NCBI GenBank assembly: GCA_009884515.1
Contig: RHHX01000001.1
Location: forward strand, 310,001-374,000
Length of the DNA: 64,000 nucleotides
Direction of reading: 5' to 3'
Source: Candidatus Mycoplasma liparidae
GTDB lineage: Bacteria > Bacillota_I > Bacilli_A > Mycoplasmatales > Mycoplasmoidaceae
The translations under genes and the position numbers were made by a program. Below the pieces are notes generated by a model. The model was not told where the DNA came from and ran no database searches. It was given only the letters and a program-made list of their open reading frames with translations. Positions 22,852 to 32,875 of this stretch are shown one piece after another. Every line of letters begins with the position of its first letter. Position 1 is the stretch's first letter.

Positions 22852-23661
22852 TTATTTAACCAATTTTTCTAATTCTTTAATTTCCTTATCAGTAATAGAA
22901 CCATTATTAATCTTCAACTGAAGAGCATTAATCCTAATTTTTTTAATTAACACATCCTTATCAACATCAACTTTTGTTCCTTCTATCTTACCAAGGACCT
23001 CCGCGTGTTTTTCATTCGCGGCTTTTCTTGTTCTTTGCGGTAGGTAAATAAAGTTACCATATAATAAAAGTATCAGAATTGAAAGCAATGAAAAAATAGG
23101 TAACGCTATTTTACCAGTTTCCAAATTACTATATAAACTTGGTGCATCAGCTACCTCGGCATCATAAACTTTATCGGCAGCATCATAAACTTCATTAGCA
23201 TTTTTAAGATCATCATTATAAGCTATTAGTGCCTCGGCATAAACTTTATCAGCATTAGCATCAACCGTCCCTTTTGTGATGTTATATGCTACTACATAAT
23301 TTTTATGTTCATATTTACTGACCGGAATTGGATTCGTAAGACCTTGATTCATATAACAAATAGCCGAAAAAACTGTGTCCTCGCCTTTTAACATTAAATA
23401 GTGTTTTTCCTCACCAGTTATATGTTTTGGGTTATCGCATATTAAACCAACCTCGGTTCATTCAGTAATGAGCATAGCTGGTTTCAAATGAACCACATCC
23501 GGCAGAGCTGTCACCTGCACCTTTGTTGGACGTATTATGCCACTTGAATCTTTTAAAGCTAATGTTGCTATTAATGTTGCGGGCAATACTAAACTGGCAC
23601 CAATCATACTAAAATGCATTATCGCTCATAATCCTTTTTTTGTTATTTTTATTTTTTTCAT
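22852..23661 (-). CDS. Membrane protein of unknown function on the foreign insert
   Basis: The 269-residue protein has a basic start (MKKIKITKKGLW) followed by a hydrophobic segment that fits a signal anchor. An extracellular region of about 130 residues follows, with two cysteines (LICDNP, AICYMN) and a helical DNADKVYAEALIAYNDD heptad-like part. After it come a second membrane helix (LPIFSLLSILILLLYG) and a charged cytosolic tail. Codon use includes many GC-ending codons rare elsewhere in the window, supporting transfer. It ends one base before the small membrane protein. I do not recognise the family; a surface or virion-associated protein is one possibility. Confidence 0.65.
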
Positions 23662-23667
23662 ATTTAC

Positions 23668-23808
23668 CTATTTTTTTCTAAACTTATTTTTAAATTTATC
23701 AACGACTTTAATTTTAGTATCCACCAATTTTGCATAAACAACATCTATTGTTCTTTCGTCTTTATAGACTGAAGAGGTGTTACCTCAATAACATATCTCA
23801 CCGACTCT
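23668..23808 (-). pseudogene. Truncated 3' end of a gene at the insert edge
   Basis: About 46 codons read WRVGEICYWGNTSSVYKDE and end in a basic tail (KFKNKFRKK) at 23668. The 5' part is cut at the insert boundary. The next gene starts seven bases after this stop, so the two were probably co-transcribed in the source replicon. Confidence 0.5.
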
Positions 23809-23881
23809 TCATAAAAAGGAATAAGTAAATTAGTAGCATTTCTTTGTATTTCTTCTATGCTTTTTTTTGATATATCCATAT
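23809..23881 (-). pseudogene. 5' fragment of type-A DUF262 gene (second occurrence)
   Basis: Encodes MDISKKSIEEIQRNATNLLIPFY, the start of the protein encoded at 15070-17160, then breaks at the foreign insert; the continuation is at 22540-22564. The upstream 60 bases also match the promoter region of the type-A gene. Confidence 0.8.
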
Positions 23882-23929
23882 TGAGTTTTATTATTCTCCT
23901 TCAATTATTATTCAGTATAACAGAAGAAA

Positions 23930-24190
23930 TTTATAAAAAATAAAGATTATAAATAATTCAAAATTTATAATAAAATTAATATAATAATAGTCTTTTTAAG
24001 AGTATTATTATCTATATATAAAATATAGATGTTAAGGAAAATTATGAGACTAATATTAAAAATCTTTAAAGATAAGAATCAGAATTTTATTGCTTGAATA
24101 GAAGAATACAGAATCTCTTTCGGGTTTTATTAATTGAGAAGAAATTATTGATGAAAATGAATTAATAGTTGATCTTACAAATAAAAATCA
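23930..24190 (+). pseudogene. Fused fragments of OLD-like ATPase and DUF262 gene
   Basis: 23930-24043 resembles the leader of the OLD-like gene at 32876. 24044-24115 encodes MRLILKIFKDKNQNFIAWIEE, joining the start of that protein to a region about 100 residues further on. Near 24130 it jumps to NWEEIIDENELIVDLTNKN, the C-terminus of the type-D DUF262 protein (36766-36808). This is the scar of a large deletion in a once complete OLD-DUF262 unit. Confidence 0.75.
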
Positions 24191-24461
24191 TTTCAGTAGA
24201 ATCATCTAAAAAATCATAATCCCAAGCACTAATAGGTATAATATCAGTTAGTTTAATTTCTTTATCTTCAGAATTTGTTAAATGTTCTTTATTTGATTAA
24301 GAAAAGTTGCTTTACCATCACCTCATCGTCCTTATAACTATATTAGATGAAAGTATTTGATGATTTAATTTAGGTTTACTTGCATTTCTTTTAACAAAAA
24401 GTTTAACTTCTATATCACGCTCTTTTTCCTTTTTATCCATAATTCCCACTTCTTCATTCAT
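24189..24461 (-). pseudogene. Fragment of KAP NTPase
   Basis: The reading from 24461 resembles the N-terminus of the KAP gene at 12034-13256: ERDIEVKLFVKRNASKPKLNH, a Walker A region with a frameshift (RWGDGKATFL) and SAWDYDFLDD. The rest is missing. Confidence 0.75.
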
Positions 24462-24552
24462 TTTTATGTCTTTTTATTTTTAAATTTATGATTAAATTAT
24501 TTCATCTTTATATTTATAATTTAAAATTCCTAATATACAATTTTTCGTATTA

Positions 24553-24850
24553 AAATCTATTTTCTTAATTCCTTTAAATATTTACTTAGATGATTAATTA
24601 TTTTATCATTTTAAATAAATCATTCGTCAATAGTATCTTATGTATATTTTTTTAAAAAATATTTAAATAATCTAGAACAGATTGAATTACCAACCATCAA
24701 AATTGATACCAAAAATCTTCTTTTCTATACTTTTTAAACTATTTCTTCAACTTCACAATCATATAAAATATTTTTTATTCCTTTGTATCCTATTTTTTAA
24801 AAATAGGATATTTTTTCAATAGCTTCAGTTATTAAATTTGAATCTAAAAT
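24553..24850 (-). pseudogene. Degraded 3' end of a type-A DUF262 gene
   Basis: Aligns by eye with 15076-15360, the C-terminal 95 codons of the type-A gene, with several small deletions and frameshifts. No complete gene could be made from it. Confidence 0.7.
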
Positions 24851-24930
24851 ATAAATATTTTATTTATAAACCCGAATAATTTTTTAGATGAATTAAAAAT
24901 ATTATAAAATTTAATTTGGAGATTTTAGTT

Positions 24931-25557
24931 ATGAATTATGTTTCTTTTGGATATTTAGATATGTCAATTATTTGATTATTTTGTATTTTTCAATTAGGTT
25001 ATAATATTTTAACTTTTGTTAAAATAAAAGAAGCAAAAAATAGGTTAACATGATATAAATTAGCAATTTCATATGGTTATTGAACATATCCTATTATTTA
25101 TGCTATATATCCGATGATAATTTCTTTTCAATCTGATTTTAATTTTGGTCTTTTAATGTTATATTTAAGGATTCCGCCCATTTCTGCTACAGCTATATTA
25201 ATAATTAGTTGAACTATTTATATTTTTATTCATAATCATCAAGTAAGTACTAAAGAAAATTTAAAAAAGACAATTTATACTTATAATGATAGTAATTTTA
25301 AATCAATTAATGATAGCAAATATTTTTTTAGAAAAGGTATTGTTCATACTAATTATAAGTATGAAAAACAATTAGAACAAGCTATAAAATCAGATGATAT
25401 TATTAAAATTGTTGAAGATATTCAAGGTTGATTTATTTCAAAAGATAAATTTAGTTGAATTTGATTTAAAAATAAAAAACAAACTCAAAATTTATATATT
25501 CAAATATTTGAAAATATTTGTTATAAAGCACAAGTTAAATTAGAAAATTTATCATAA
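24931..25557 (+). CDS. Unknown membrane protein
   Basis: A 208-residue protein with about four hydrophobic segments in its first 110 residues (MSIIWLFCIFQLGYNIL, a helix around YPIIYAIYPMIIS, and ATAILIISWTIYIFI) and a soluble C-terminal half rich in lysine and tryptophan. A ribosome site (TTGGAG) lies 8 bases before the ATG. Nine TGA codons read as Trp and no true stop interrupts it, so it is probably functional. It is isolated among decayed fragments. I do not recognise the family. Confidence 0.65.
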
Positions 25558-25699
25558 TTTTAAAGATTATATAAATAACTTTAAATAGATATTAAGATTT
25601 TGTTTTCTATATTGATAATCAAAAAAAATAAAATAACTAATATTGATTAAAAACTGAAGAAATAAAAAAAGAAGTCAAGAAAATAAATTGTTTTTAAAC

Positions 25700-26520
25700 T
25701 GATCTATTTTCTTAATTCCTCTAAGCATTTACTCAGATGATTAATTTCTTTATCATTTTTAATAAATCATTCATTGATAGTATCTTGTGTATATTTTTTA
25801 TTATATTGCAACTCAAATTAATTACTTTTAAATATATTTTCACGATGATAATCCAAAGATATTTTAGACTCATGATACACATTTTTAATATTTATAGAAG
25901 TAAAATGATTCTTTATAATTTGCAAATCATTATTTATCAAAGGTGAAAATATTATTTCGCCAAAGGTATCAAAAGTTATGAAACCCTGATCAAAAAAGTT
26001 TATCTGCCAAGGTACTTAAAAGTAAACCATTTTTTCATCATATTTTTCTTGTTTATTGCAATTTGCATAAGGTTTTATATGACTAGCTATTAAAAGTTCT
26101 TGTTTTTGAATTTTAGTTAATAAGCATGTTCCTTTAAATCTTTTCATCAATATTACTCTATATGTTCCTTGACCTGATCTATATCTTACTAATATTCTCT
26201 TTTCTTCTTTTTCTAATAAATTATTTTCTCTAATTTGTTTTACAAAGGAATCAATGTCATTTATATAAGTATCTTTCTTTTCTTGATTAGAAGATTTGTA
26301 TTCAAACGGCTTTAATCTAAAGAATATTTCTCCATCTTTATCTTTTTCTGAAGAATAGTAATGAACTCTTCCTAAGTATTTAAATTTTTTATCATTTATA
26401 TGTTTTATTTATATGAAAAAGATGAATTCACGTTTCCTTATCATCTTCATAAGCATTTTGTATTTTTTTATATGATTCTATTTTTTTCATATTTTCTTGT
26501 TGTATTTTTTCATATATAAA
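25700..26520 (-). pseudogene. HNH restriction endonuclease fused to a DUF262 scrap, both broken
   Basis: From about 26400 downward the frame reads FKYLGRVHYYSSEKDKDGE, then RSGQGTYRVILMKRF, GTCLLTKI and LLIASHIKPYANC. A shift follows, then LLLSTLADKLFDQGFITFD. That is the HNH_2 pattern (C-x-ITG, SHIKPW, LxxLFDxGxISF) of type II restriction enzymes. Frameshifts near 26400 and 26005 inactivate it, and the zinc half-site is incomplete. From about 25805 to 25700 the sequence changes to the C-terminus of the type-A DUF262 gene. Confidence 0.7.
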
Positions 26521-26582
26521 TATTACTATATATAAAATATACTAAATATCTAAAAATATCACATTATAGTAAAATAAGTTAT

Positions 26583-27089
26583 ATGCAATTGTTTAAAAAT
26601 ATCTTTTGATCCAATATTCTTTTTGAAAAAAGAATAAATAATATTAAAAAAACTAAAATCAAAGATTATATTTTGAAATTGTTTGAATACAAACTTATTT
26701 TTATTAAATTTTTAATTTTAATTTTTGTTTTATTAACATCAGCTCCATTAACTTTTATTTTTAAGAGATTGTTGGTTAAATAATTATGATCCTAATATTG
26801 TTTATTTTAATAAAGGAATAGGCTTTAGTTTTGGCGATAAATGGCCTCAAATTGCTATTTATTTTATAAAAATATTGCCAGTTATTGTTTTATTTACAAA
26901 TAATATTTTAATAGCTATATCAACAATTATTGTTTCACTTGGTCGACTTTATAATTTAATTGATAAATGATTAGTTGATTTTCCAAAAGGTCATCAACCT
27001 CAATGTGATGGAGTTGTAGATTATATTCAACTTTTTAATTCATTATATAATGTACCCGATATTTTCATAACAATTGGAACAATTCTTCT
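26583..27089 (+). pseudogene. lspA: Broken copy of lipoprotein signal peptidase
   Basis: Closely resembles the intact lspA at 2352-2975 (MQLFKNILWSNILFEKRINN, GRLYNLIDKWLVDF, NVPDIFITIG). A one-base shift near 26765 breaks the frame after the first helix. The 3' end is replaced at 27089 by the 5' fragment of the type-A DUF262 gene. Confidence 0.85.
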
Positions 27090-27178
27090 TTTCAAGTATA
27101 TTCTCTTTGATAAAAACGAATAAGTAAATTACTAGCATTTCTTTGTATTTCTTCTGTGCTTCCTTTTGATATTTCCAT
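27090..27178 (-). pseudogene. 5' fragment of type-A DUF262 gene (third occurrence)
   Basis: Matches 17071-17160 with a few substitutions (start MEISKGSTEEIQRNASN). The rest of the gene is absent. Like the intact gene it is divergent from the type-B gene, so the shared promoter region is preserved. Confidence 0.8.
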
Positions 27179-27289
27179 ATTGAGTTTTATTATTCTCCTT
27201 CAATTATTATTCAGTATAACAGAACATTTTTTTTAATTTTATTCTTTAATATTTAGTGTTAAATTATATAAAAAGGAAAATAATTAAAT

Positions 27290-29350
27290 ATGAAAGTAAG
27301 TGAAACAACAATTTCAGAACTGCTAGATGGAAAAAAACATTATATAGTGCCAATCTTTCAAAGAATTTACTCTTGAAAGACTGATAATTGTGAACAACTT
27401 TTTAATGATATTAAAAAGTTAATGATTGAAGATGGAAAAAGAAAAGAACATTTTATAGGTTCCATAGTAGAAATAGCTCATAAAAAGAATTCAGGTACTT
27501 TATCTGCACATTCAATAATAGATGGTCAACAAAGATTTACAACATGTATCTTGTTTATTTTGGCATTAATAGAAAATTTTAAAGATACTAATACATTTGA
27601 TTTAGAAGATGTAAGAGAATCATATTTAATTAATCCTCGTAAAGAAAATAATGAAAAATATAAAATTCTCTTAATTGAAGAGGATATGATTATTTTAAAA
27701 AAATTAATTGATAATGAAAAAATATATGAAGAAGATAAAAAATCTGTAATTTATAAAAATTTTAGCTATTTTAAAGATGAAATTTTTAAAATTAAGAAAA
27801 CTTTTTCTTTTCAACAATTTATTGATACTATGAAGAAACTAAGAGTAGCTCTTATTACTTTAGACTCTGATATAGATAATCCGCAACTAATATTTGAATC
27901 AATAAATTCAACAGGTTTATCACTTTCTCAAGGCGACTTAATTAAGAATTTTATATTAATGGATCTTTTACCTGAAGATCAAGAAAATATTTATAAAAAA
28001 TATTGAAAACATTTGGAAGAAACATTAACTCAATTCAATCAATTAGATGTGTTCTTTAAACACTTTTTAACTATAAAAACAAAAATGATTCCAAATGAAA
28101 ATAAAATATATAATGAATTTAAAATTTTTAGAAATAATTCATCTGCATCTATTTATGAAATTGTTGAAGATATTTATCAGTATTTTATTAATTTTGAAAA
28201 AATTCTTAAAAATAGATTTGAAGATGAAAAAATATCTAAATCTATGAAAAATCTTAAATCTTTAAAAAATAAAGTTGTTGATCCATTACTTATGGAATTA
28301 CTTAATAAGTATGATGAACAATTATTAAATTCAGATGATTTAAATTACTTAATTAATATCTTTATGTCTTATATTGTTAGGAGATCATTCGTTGGTTTAG
28401 CTACTAGTATCTTAAATAAAGCTTTTGTAACTTTAATAAGTAAATTAGATAACGAAAATATAAAGGAAGTAATTTGTGCCACTTTATTAAATTTTGAAAA
28501 TACTCAAAAATTCCCAAATAATAAAGAATTTGAAAATAATTTTAAAAATAAAAATTTTTACAATATGCAGATTAAAAATGCAATTTTAGAAATGATTGAA
28601 AATTTCGAAAACAAAACCTCTATTATTTTTAATAATTATACAGTAGAGCATATTATGCCACAAGGTGAAAATATGCCTAAAGTATGAAGGGAAATGTTAG
28701 GCGATAATTGAGAAGAAATATTAGAAAAATATGTTCAAACCATTGGTAATATTACTTTAACTCTTTATAATTCAGAATTATCCAATAATTCATTTGAAAA
28801 AAAGAAAGATATGCAAGGAGGTTTTAGAGAATCTCAATTAAAACTAAATAGATTTGTTGTTAATAGTGATAATTGAGGTGAAGAGGAAATAAAGCAAAGA
28901 GCAGATGAGTTATATAAATATTGTTTAAAAATATTTCTTTATCCTAATATTGAAAAAGAAATTCTTGATAAATATAAAATAAAAAAAATAAATTCAGAAT
29001 ATACCCTTGAAGGGCATAAACATTGTAACAATCTTTATATACAAAATCTTTTTAATAAATTATGAAAATTATTTAAGAATATTAACCCCAATTTAGAATA
29101 TATTGTTTTAAAAGAATATATTAAAATTATTGAAAATGAAGATACAATCGGATCTTTAGTTTTTAATAAAGATTATATTTATTTTACTTTTAAAAATTGA
29201 GAAGAAATTATTGATCAAAATAAAATAATTATAGATCTTACTAACATAAATCGTTGAGGTACTGGTAATGCAAGAATTAAAATTAATGATGAAACATTTG
29301 CTGAATGTGAAAATATTATTGAACAAGTAATTGAAAAATATAGTGATTAG
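27290..29350 (+). CDS. DUF262/DUF1524/DUF5655 nuclease, type B copy 2
   Basis: The 686-residue protein is nearly the same as that at 17272-19332 and has all the same motifs: PIFQRIYSWK, IIDGQQRFTT, NSTGLSLSQGD, YTVEHIMPQG and NRWGTGNARI. The residue changes (for example SIVEIAHKKNSG for SIVAIAHKKSSG, and IPNE preceded by M rather than I) all fall in the first 310 residues, and the rest is identical in protein. That pattern suggests recent duplication or gene conversion of the 3' part. The gene is preceded by AAAAGGAAAA and followed 4 bases later by the convergent HEPN-like pseudogene. Confidence 0.9.
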
Positions 29351-29354
29351 AAAT

Positions 29355-30218
29355 TTAAATATTTTTCAGGATTTTTTCTAATTTTTTCTTCCTCTTCTTT
29401 TGAAAAACAATAAAAGTTCGCATTACATTATTAAAACTTACTGAAATAGTGTATTGACTATTAAAACTAAATTCTTTTCAGATTCAATTTTTCTTAATAT
29501 TCAATTCAAAACTTTTTAAAATATAACTTAAATTTAAAAAGTCCCCCCCTTTTTTTATGTTCTTTTTTCTTTGATCCAAATCATCTATTAACATTTTATA
29601 ATATGCTTTATCCTCTTCATCTATATTTTCTTTATTTGAAAAATCTCTTATATGACCTTCATTATTTTCCATAATATTAGTTTGTAAATTTAATAATCTA
29701 TCTAAATATTTATTAATTATTAAACTATTATCTAATTTTTCATGTTTAATTTCATTAGTAATTTTACGAATCATCAATATATCTTTATAGATTTCTGACT
29801 CAAATAATAATTTAAAATGCTCTTGTATTAATAGATCAATTTTTTATATTCAATATTTTTCCCCATGCTTATAAAGCCACATAAATCTAATACTTTAACA
29901 ATATTTTTTTCTCATTCAATCGAAAAATCAATCATAAAAAGAGAATATGTTTTTATTAGAACTTTATTAATCAATTCTATTTTAGCTAATGCTACTTCTT
30001 TTTTTAAACTGTTTTTATTAACTGAAAAATCAACCATTTCATAGCAACCTAATACAATATAATCAATCATTTTTAAATCTTTTTCAATCTGATTTTTAAT
30101 TTGATTACTATAATAATTCATTAATGAACTTTCAATTATTTCTAATTCAAAATAATTAAATCAATTGCTGATTAAATTATATAATTCTCGTTGTTTATCA
30201 CTGCTATTATCAAATTAT
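29355..30218 (-). pseudogene. HEPN-like protein, broken copy 2
   Basis: Same sequence as copy 1 at 19337-20200, including the frameshift near 29848 and the run of seven G on the coding strand. It holds the IRKITNEIKHEK motif and lies convergent to the type-B DUF262 gene. Confidence 0.8.
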
Positions 30219-30349
30219 TTCCTTTTTTTAATATGATATTTCATATCTAATCATAGATATATTGCGAATACTTGAAAAATTGACTTAAGTTTTAGATATT
30301 TCTTACAATTTTATGTATAAATCCACTCAATTAGTAATAATTTAGTATT

Positions 30350-31375
30350 TTAAGATTTTATCAATTTTATTTTTGAACCAAAAATTTTATTCTTTATATA
30401 TTCTTTTTGCTCAGAGGTTAAAGTTTTTAAACTTTTTGTAAATAAGTTTTCAATATTTTTAGTCTCATTTTTTCAGCCTTTTTTATTTATAAGTATTATT
30501 AATATTTTATAAATATCATTTAAATAAATTTTATTATTGATTTTTTTAAAATCAATAAAAGAGTCATATTTTTTTATAAATGTATTTACTTTGTTTTTCA
30601 TCACTAAATGAATTATATAAGACATTATTATGAAAAATTTTATTTCTTATTAATTGTAAAGCATATATAAATTCAAAAAACAAGGATATATTTCTTCAGA
30701 TATTTCTTTCTTTATATTAAAACATGACGAAATAACCTTCTTTTTCATATCATTAGATAAAATAAGAAAAAAGTCATTTTTTAAGCCAAATGTTCATGAA
30801 AGACATGATTTTCAAATACTAACTTTTACTTTACTTTCTTTATTAAAAATTACACAAGACTTCTTAAAATTTTCTCAAACTCGTGATTCGTTTAATAATA
30901 AATCACTTGCTAATTTTTTGTTTTTTTTATCAACAAGTAAATTAAAATTTTCAAAACATAATAATTTTAATTTTTCCAGACTAATTTCAAATAAATTTCC
31001 ATCCATTATTTTTTTCTTTTCATCTTCTGACATGTTTTTAAAATTAGGATTTTCTTGCATTCTTTCATGAAGATAATAAATTATACCTGTTGCAAACTTT
31101 TGTTCAAAAAGTAATAAATCATGCATAAAAATTTTTTTAAGGTCTTCATCAAATGTAAAAAAATCAATAATTTGTTCACTACTACTTTCGATTTGATATT
31201 TATTAGTTTTTCTATCAAAATCACGAAAAAAAAAGAGATCATTATATCCATTTATACAATGTTCATAATTATATGTTTTTAAAAAAGATGTCAATTTAGA
31301 ATAACTTTCAATTAAAAGGCCTCTTTCTTCCAATAATTTTATCTGACTATCAAAATTTATAAAGTTCTTTTTCAT
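30350..31375 (-). pseudogene. Abi_2 (AbiD/AbiF-like) abortive infection protein, broken copy 2
   Basis: The first 240 codons are open: MKKNFINFDSQIKLLEERG, FFFRDFDRKTNKY, FFTFDEDLKKIFMHDL. The next conserved part, FFEFIYALQLIRNKIFHNN, lies in a shifted frame after a run of six T. The last part (FIDFKKINNKIYLNDIYK to KIKLIKS) returns to the first frame after a run of seven A. Two opposite slips thus enclose the HEPN-like R-x4-H motif. If not decayed, only a truncated protein of about 241 residues would be made. Confidence 0.82.
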
Positions 31376-31647
31376 TTTTAATAAATCCTGTCATTGTAAA
31401 TTTCATCATTATATTATAAAACAAAAGGGGCGATAAAATCCCCCCTCTTAAACATAAATATTATACACAAAATATTGCATTTTCTATATTAAAACATTTA
31501 TTAAATGCATAATATTAATTATTTTTATATCTTATTATTCTTGCTTGTTATAAATTTATCTAAAATTAAAAACTATTTTGATCTAATCTTTTTTTGAGAA
31601 AAAAATAAATAATATCAAAAACTAAAACAGAAGAATATCTTTATATA

Positions 31648-32491
31648 TTACATAATATATATCTTACAAAACCCCTTATTATTATCTATATTATATTTAT
31701 TTAAAATTAATTCAATTATAAAATATTCATAATCCTCAATATTGTTTGAAACTACTATTCCTAAACAAAGTTCATCACATTTTTCATATTTTTTTCTTGA
31801 TTTTTTATCAATAATTTCTTTTAATTTTGTTAAGTTTTCATCAAAATTATCACAATTATAAATATTATTTTTAGCATGTTTTTTATTTGTTCAATTTTTT
31901 TAAATGAATGAAAAATATTTCATTTTCATGAAACTATTTCCAATCCTAAAATTTTTATTATTATTTATATTTTTAAAAATATAATTAGGACCATTAAGTT
32001 TTCCTTGTTCTTTTGAACCTGAAATAATCATTTTTTAGGTAATCCATATAAATGTGCTCTATTGATGATTCAAACTTTCTCATGATCAATTAAATCATCA
32101 AGATTATTAAATGATAGTTGATCTAATAAACTTTTTATTAAAGGAGCTTCATTAATATAATTAACATTTGAAATTGGAGTTATCCACAAATTTTCTTTTT
32201 TATAAAAATCTCCTCATTCTTTGAAATAATTCAATTTAGGTATTTCTTTAATAAAATCTATTTCATATTTTTTAGTTAATTTTTTTAAACAATTTAAACA
32301 AAGCATCGCTTGATTAATCTGAATTAAAATCAGATTAATTTCGTAAGGTTCTGTTGCATTATTACAAGAAAAAGTCTTCCCCCTTCGTTATTAGTTTTAG
32401 TAAACATACATATTTTATTATTATTTCTTTGTTGATAATCCGGATTAAACCCATCAGTGATTAAACTAAATATTTTTCTATTATCATCCAT
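31648..32491 (-). pseudogene. Unknown protein, degraded copy 2
   Basis: More complete than copy 1. MDDNRKIFSLITDGFNPDYQ leads to a shift at NNEG near 32380. KTFSCNNATEPYEINLI, LCLNCLKKLTKKYEIDFI, WGDFYKKENLWITPIS and DHEKVWIINRAHLYGLPKK follow, then more shifts and SGSKEQGKLNGPNY. A C-x2-C pair may bind metal. No family recognised. Confidence 0.5.
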
Positions 32492-32671
32492 ATTTTCCCT
32501 TAATTATAAATAAATTCTTTAAGAATTTGATTATATGTAATATTATTTTAACTTCGTTTTATATAATATAGAGAATAAATTTGTTTAGTTGGATAAAAGA
32601 TGGAAATTCTGATAATAATTGATAATAGTTTCACTTCCAAAAATATAATTTAATAATTTATTAACATCATG

Positions 32672-32745
32672 TTTTTCAAGTATATTCTCTTTAATAAAAA
32701 GGAATAAGTAAATTACTAGCATTTCTTTGTATTTCTTCTATGCTT
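32672..32745 (-). pseudogene. 5' fragment of type-A DUF262 gene (fourth occurrence)
   Basis: Only the codons around EEIQRNASNLLIPFY remain, lacking the first codons. It directly precedes the leader of the OLD-like gene. Confidence 0.7.
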
Positions 32746-32875
32746 CATAACAGAAGAAATTTATAAAAAATAAAGAATGAAAATAATTAAAAATTATAAT
32801 AAAATAAATATAAGAACAAATCTTTTTCAAGATAATTATAAATTTATATAAAAAAGAAAAGATATTAGGATAATA

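Larger units (their letters stand above)
22565..23808. mobile_element. Foreign insert of about 1.24 kb, less AT-rich
   Basis: Comparison with 17071-17110 and 32672-32710 shows that this block interrupts the type-A 5' fragment exactly within CTTTGA/TAAAAAGG. Base composition is visibly richer in G and C than any neighbour. All of its frames are on the minus strand: the end of one gene, a complete two-helix membrane protein gene and a small membrane protein. I see no transposase and no terminal inverted repeat, so the insertion mechanism is unknown; plasmid or phage DNA is a reasonable source. Confidence 0.7.
27086..32690. repeat. Long direct repeat, copy 2
   Basis: Second copy of 17068-22564. 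It keeps about 190 bases near 32110-32300 that are deleted in copy 1, and here the Abi_2 N-terminus is still in frame. The left edge is fused to the broken lspA and the right edge meets the OLD-like gene. Confidence 0.9.

Noticed and set aside
32180..32188. Perfect DnaA box TTATCCACA
   Set aside because: Single copy inside a decayed coding region, where it encodes part of a protein on the minus strand; no cluster around it.
17068..32690. Transposon or insertion sequence as cause of the long repeat
   Set aside because: No transposase-like frame, terminal inverted repeats or short target duplications were found at the repeat ends.
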